A stretch of DNA of 7,226 nucleotides from Nitrospinota bacterium (GTDB lineage: Bacteria; Nitrospinota; Nitrospinia; Nitrospinales; VA-1): positions 1 through 7,226 of the forward strand of contig PCCT01000074.1 of NCBI GenBank assembly GCA_002731985.1, read 5' to 3'. A model generated the notes under the pieces. The model ran no database searches. It was not told where the DNA came from and saw only the letters and a program-made list of their open reading frames with translations. Shown in pieces: positions 6,455 through 7,226 of the stretch. Position 1 is the first letter of the stretch, and each line of letters opens with the position of its first letter. Position numbers and translations under genes: made by a program.

Positions 6455-6763
6455 CAATATTTCTCATACACTCATCCCTTTTGTATCTCTCCACAACTCA
6501 CAACTTGCACTAAATGGCGAATATTTTCACGCACAGTTACCACCCAACAGCTACAGGAGACCCCGCCTGGGATCAAACAACGGCTCAGGCGATATCAGGG
6601 ACGGGGCTATTATTTTGTCATACACAAAACTGTAATCCCCCTCATACTAGACCAGGAAGAATTAGAGTTCTCCGGTTACACTTGGTTCTATTATTACTCA
6701 CTCATGATGATACTAAAACAGGGTGATTTAAATGACCAACCTCACAATCGGATCTGGGGATGA
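6455..6763 (+). pseudogene. Open frame lacking a start codon; possible gene remnant
   Basis: This plus-strand frame is open for 102 codons after a TAA at 6452-6454 and ends with TGA at 6761. It has no ATG, GTG or TTG until an ATG pair near its end. The middle reads like a real protein (GYYFVIHKTVIPLILDQEEL, then EFSGYTWFYYYSLMMILKQG), with a hydrophobic and aromatic pattern. I do not recognise the family. A remnant of a gene whose start was lost is one explanation; chance openness is another, since the two other plus frames are also open for part of this stretch. Confidence 0.2.
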
Positions 6764-6833
6764 CTTTCTTTCTTACTGGGAAGGCCCACCGGAGATTTCG
6801 AAGCTGTACGGGACCACTAAACTCTGGCCATAG
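6732..6833 (+). CDS. Possible 33-residue small ORF
   Basis: ATG at 6732 is preceded by AGGGTGA with 5 bases of spacing and opens 33 codons ending in TAG. The peptide starts MTNLTIGSGDDFLSYWEGPP. It overlaps the end of the startless frame at 6455-6763 in another frame. The SGD...SY...EGP pattern loosely resembles the C-terminus of the RiPP precursor, but the match is too short to mean homology. No function is proposed. Confidence 0.18.
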   Translation: MTNLTIGSGDDFLSYWEGPPEISKLYGTTKLWP

Positions 6834-6916
6834 CGTCACACTAAAAAATTACTCCGACTACTCAGGCCACTCTGGGAGGTAAAAGGAGCTACAAGAAACG
6901 CTGGGATGGCGGTGTA

Positions 6917-6943
6917 CCCCCCCCCGGGGGGGAGGGAGGCGGG
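6917..6943 (+). other. C9G7 tract and G-quadruplex motif
   Basis: Nine C (6917-6925) are followed by seven G (6926-6932), making a 14-bp perfect palindrome (6919-6932). On the plus strand 6926-6943 continues with A, GGG, AGGC and GGG. This satisfies the four-run G-quadruplex pattern with short loops. It could form a hairpin or quadruplex, pause polymerases, or be prone to length variation and sequencing error. No link to a gene is seen. Confidence 0.6.
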
Positions 6944-7080
6944 AGACCAAACCACTCGTTGATCTTCCCTCAACGACCCGAGTTTGCAAAAAAGTATCTC
7001 TGCAAGTATCGTTGTTTCAGCCTGTGTTGGAGTGCCTGTTGACTGAGGCTGGATAAGACACTGATATTTAAGGAGTTTTT

Positions 7081-7156
7081 TGGTGGGCCGTGCAGGGATC
7101 GAACCTGCGACCACCTGATTAAAAGTCAGATGCTCTACCGACTGAGCTAACGGCCC
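7081..7156 (-). tRNA. tRNA-Lys (anticodon UUU)
   Basis: A complete 76-nt tRNA. The acceptor stem is GGGCCGT/ACGGCCC with discriminator A and an encoded CCA (7083-7081). The D-arm has AGCTCAGTCGGTAGAGC, the anticodon loop CTTTTAA gives UUU for lysine, and the T-arm has GCAGG/CCTGC around TTCGATC. The variable loop is short (class I). It decodes AAA and AAG. It has its own promoter upstream and no neighbouring tRNA in the window. Minus-strand ORFs running over it are artefacts. Confidence 0.97.
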
Positions 7157-7170
7157 AAAAGCAGCGGTGG

Positions 7171-7199
7171 ATTATGGGAATCTGGAACTCTGGTGTCAA
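7171..7199 (-). promoter_or_regulatory. Promoter of tRNA-Lys
   Basis: A perfect -35 TTGACA (7199-7194) is separated by 17 bp from CATAAT (7176-7171, five of six consensus bases). The -10 ends 14 bases before the mature tRNA 5' end, leaving a short 5' leader for RNase P. There is no GC-rich discriminator long enough to argue for stringent control, although CCACCGC follows the -10. Confidence 0.8.
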
Positions 7200-7226
7200 T
7201 TTGAATTTTATCCGGGAGTAACTACA

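Larger units (their letters stand above)
6227..7080. other. Intergenic stretch of about 850 bp with no convincing gene
   Basis: I see no gene with start, ribosome-binding site and recognisable product here. On the plus strand there are weakly protein-like frames (6455-6763 and 6732-6833, listed separately) and an open frame from 6153 that runs antisense through the RiPP promoter and looks spurious. The part near 6890-6990 holds a C9G7 tract, a G-quadruplex motif, an inverted repeat with CGTTGA/TCAACG arms (6957-6975) and an A6 run. No clear terminator for the tRNA transcript is found; the T6 run on the minus strand near 6988-6993 has no stable stem directly before it. The region may be decayed sequence between the tRNA and the accessory operon. 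Confidence 0.5.

Noticed and set aside
6153..6635. 160-codon plus-strand frame
   Set aside because: It starts in the precursor 5'-UTR and runs antisense across the operon promoter; it has no Shine-Dalgarno and low-information composition.
6836..7114. 92-codon minus-strand frame beginning inside the tRNA
   Set aside because: The MVAGSIPARPTK start is a typical false translation of a tRNA T-arm and 3' end, and the rest runs through the C9G7 tract.

Overview
This is bacterial DNA of roughly balanced base composition. It has sigma-70-type promoters, a tRNA gene with an encoded CCA end and tightly overlapping genes. The sequence does not let me name the organism. A Nif11-type peptide leader and several cobalamin-binding radical SAM enzymes occur together in cyanobacteria, proteobacteria and assorted uncultured bacteria, so the taxon stays open.

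Every supported gene is on the minus strand, so the layout is read from right to left. At the right edge, tRNA-Lys(UUU) (7081-7156) follows a near-consensus promoter (TTGACA, 17 bp, CATAAT). Next come about 850 bp (6227-7080) without a convincing gene. This stretch holds a C9G7 tract with a G-quadruplex motif, some inverted repeats and a few weak open frames. The main feature is a probable six-kilobase operon for a ribosomally made, post-translationally modified peptide (RiPP). It has a promoter at 6195-6226, then a 133-residue precursor with a Nif11-like leader ending in Gly-Gly (5731-6132). A spacer of about 170 bp follows, with a hairpin and a possible 23-residue ORF. Next is a 126-residue protein built from two leader-like (NHLP/Os1348-like) repeats (5180-5560), then three different cobalamin-binding radical SAM enzymes (3624-5183, 1976-3646, 388-2004). 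The last four genes overlap end to start. A terminator-like hairpin lies at 308-337. At the left edge, an open frame starting at 130 runs out of the window and may be another gene.

Proposed working: the precursor is made from a strong ribosome-binding site. Its leader, possibly with help from the small two-repeat protein, brings the C-terminal region to the three radical SAM enzymes. The C-terminus carries two copies of a 13-residue block (SGDTQAYSDH core) spaced 16 residues apart. The two copies differ mainly by silent changes, so the peptide sequence is under selection. The precursor has no cysteine, so thioether chemistry is excluded. Methylation, hydroxylation, epimerisation or carbon-carbon linkage of repeated Asp/Thr/Gln/Tyr/Ser/His residues is more likely. 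No peptidase, transporter or immunity gene is visible. The combination looks like an undescribed RiPP family, but novelty could only be shown by database searches that I could not run.
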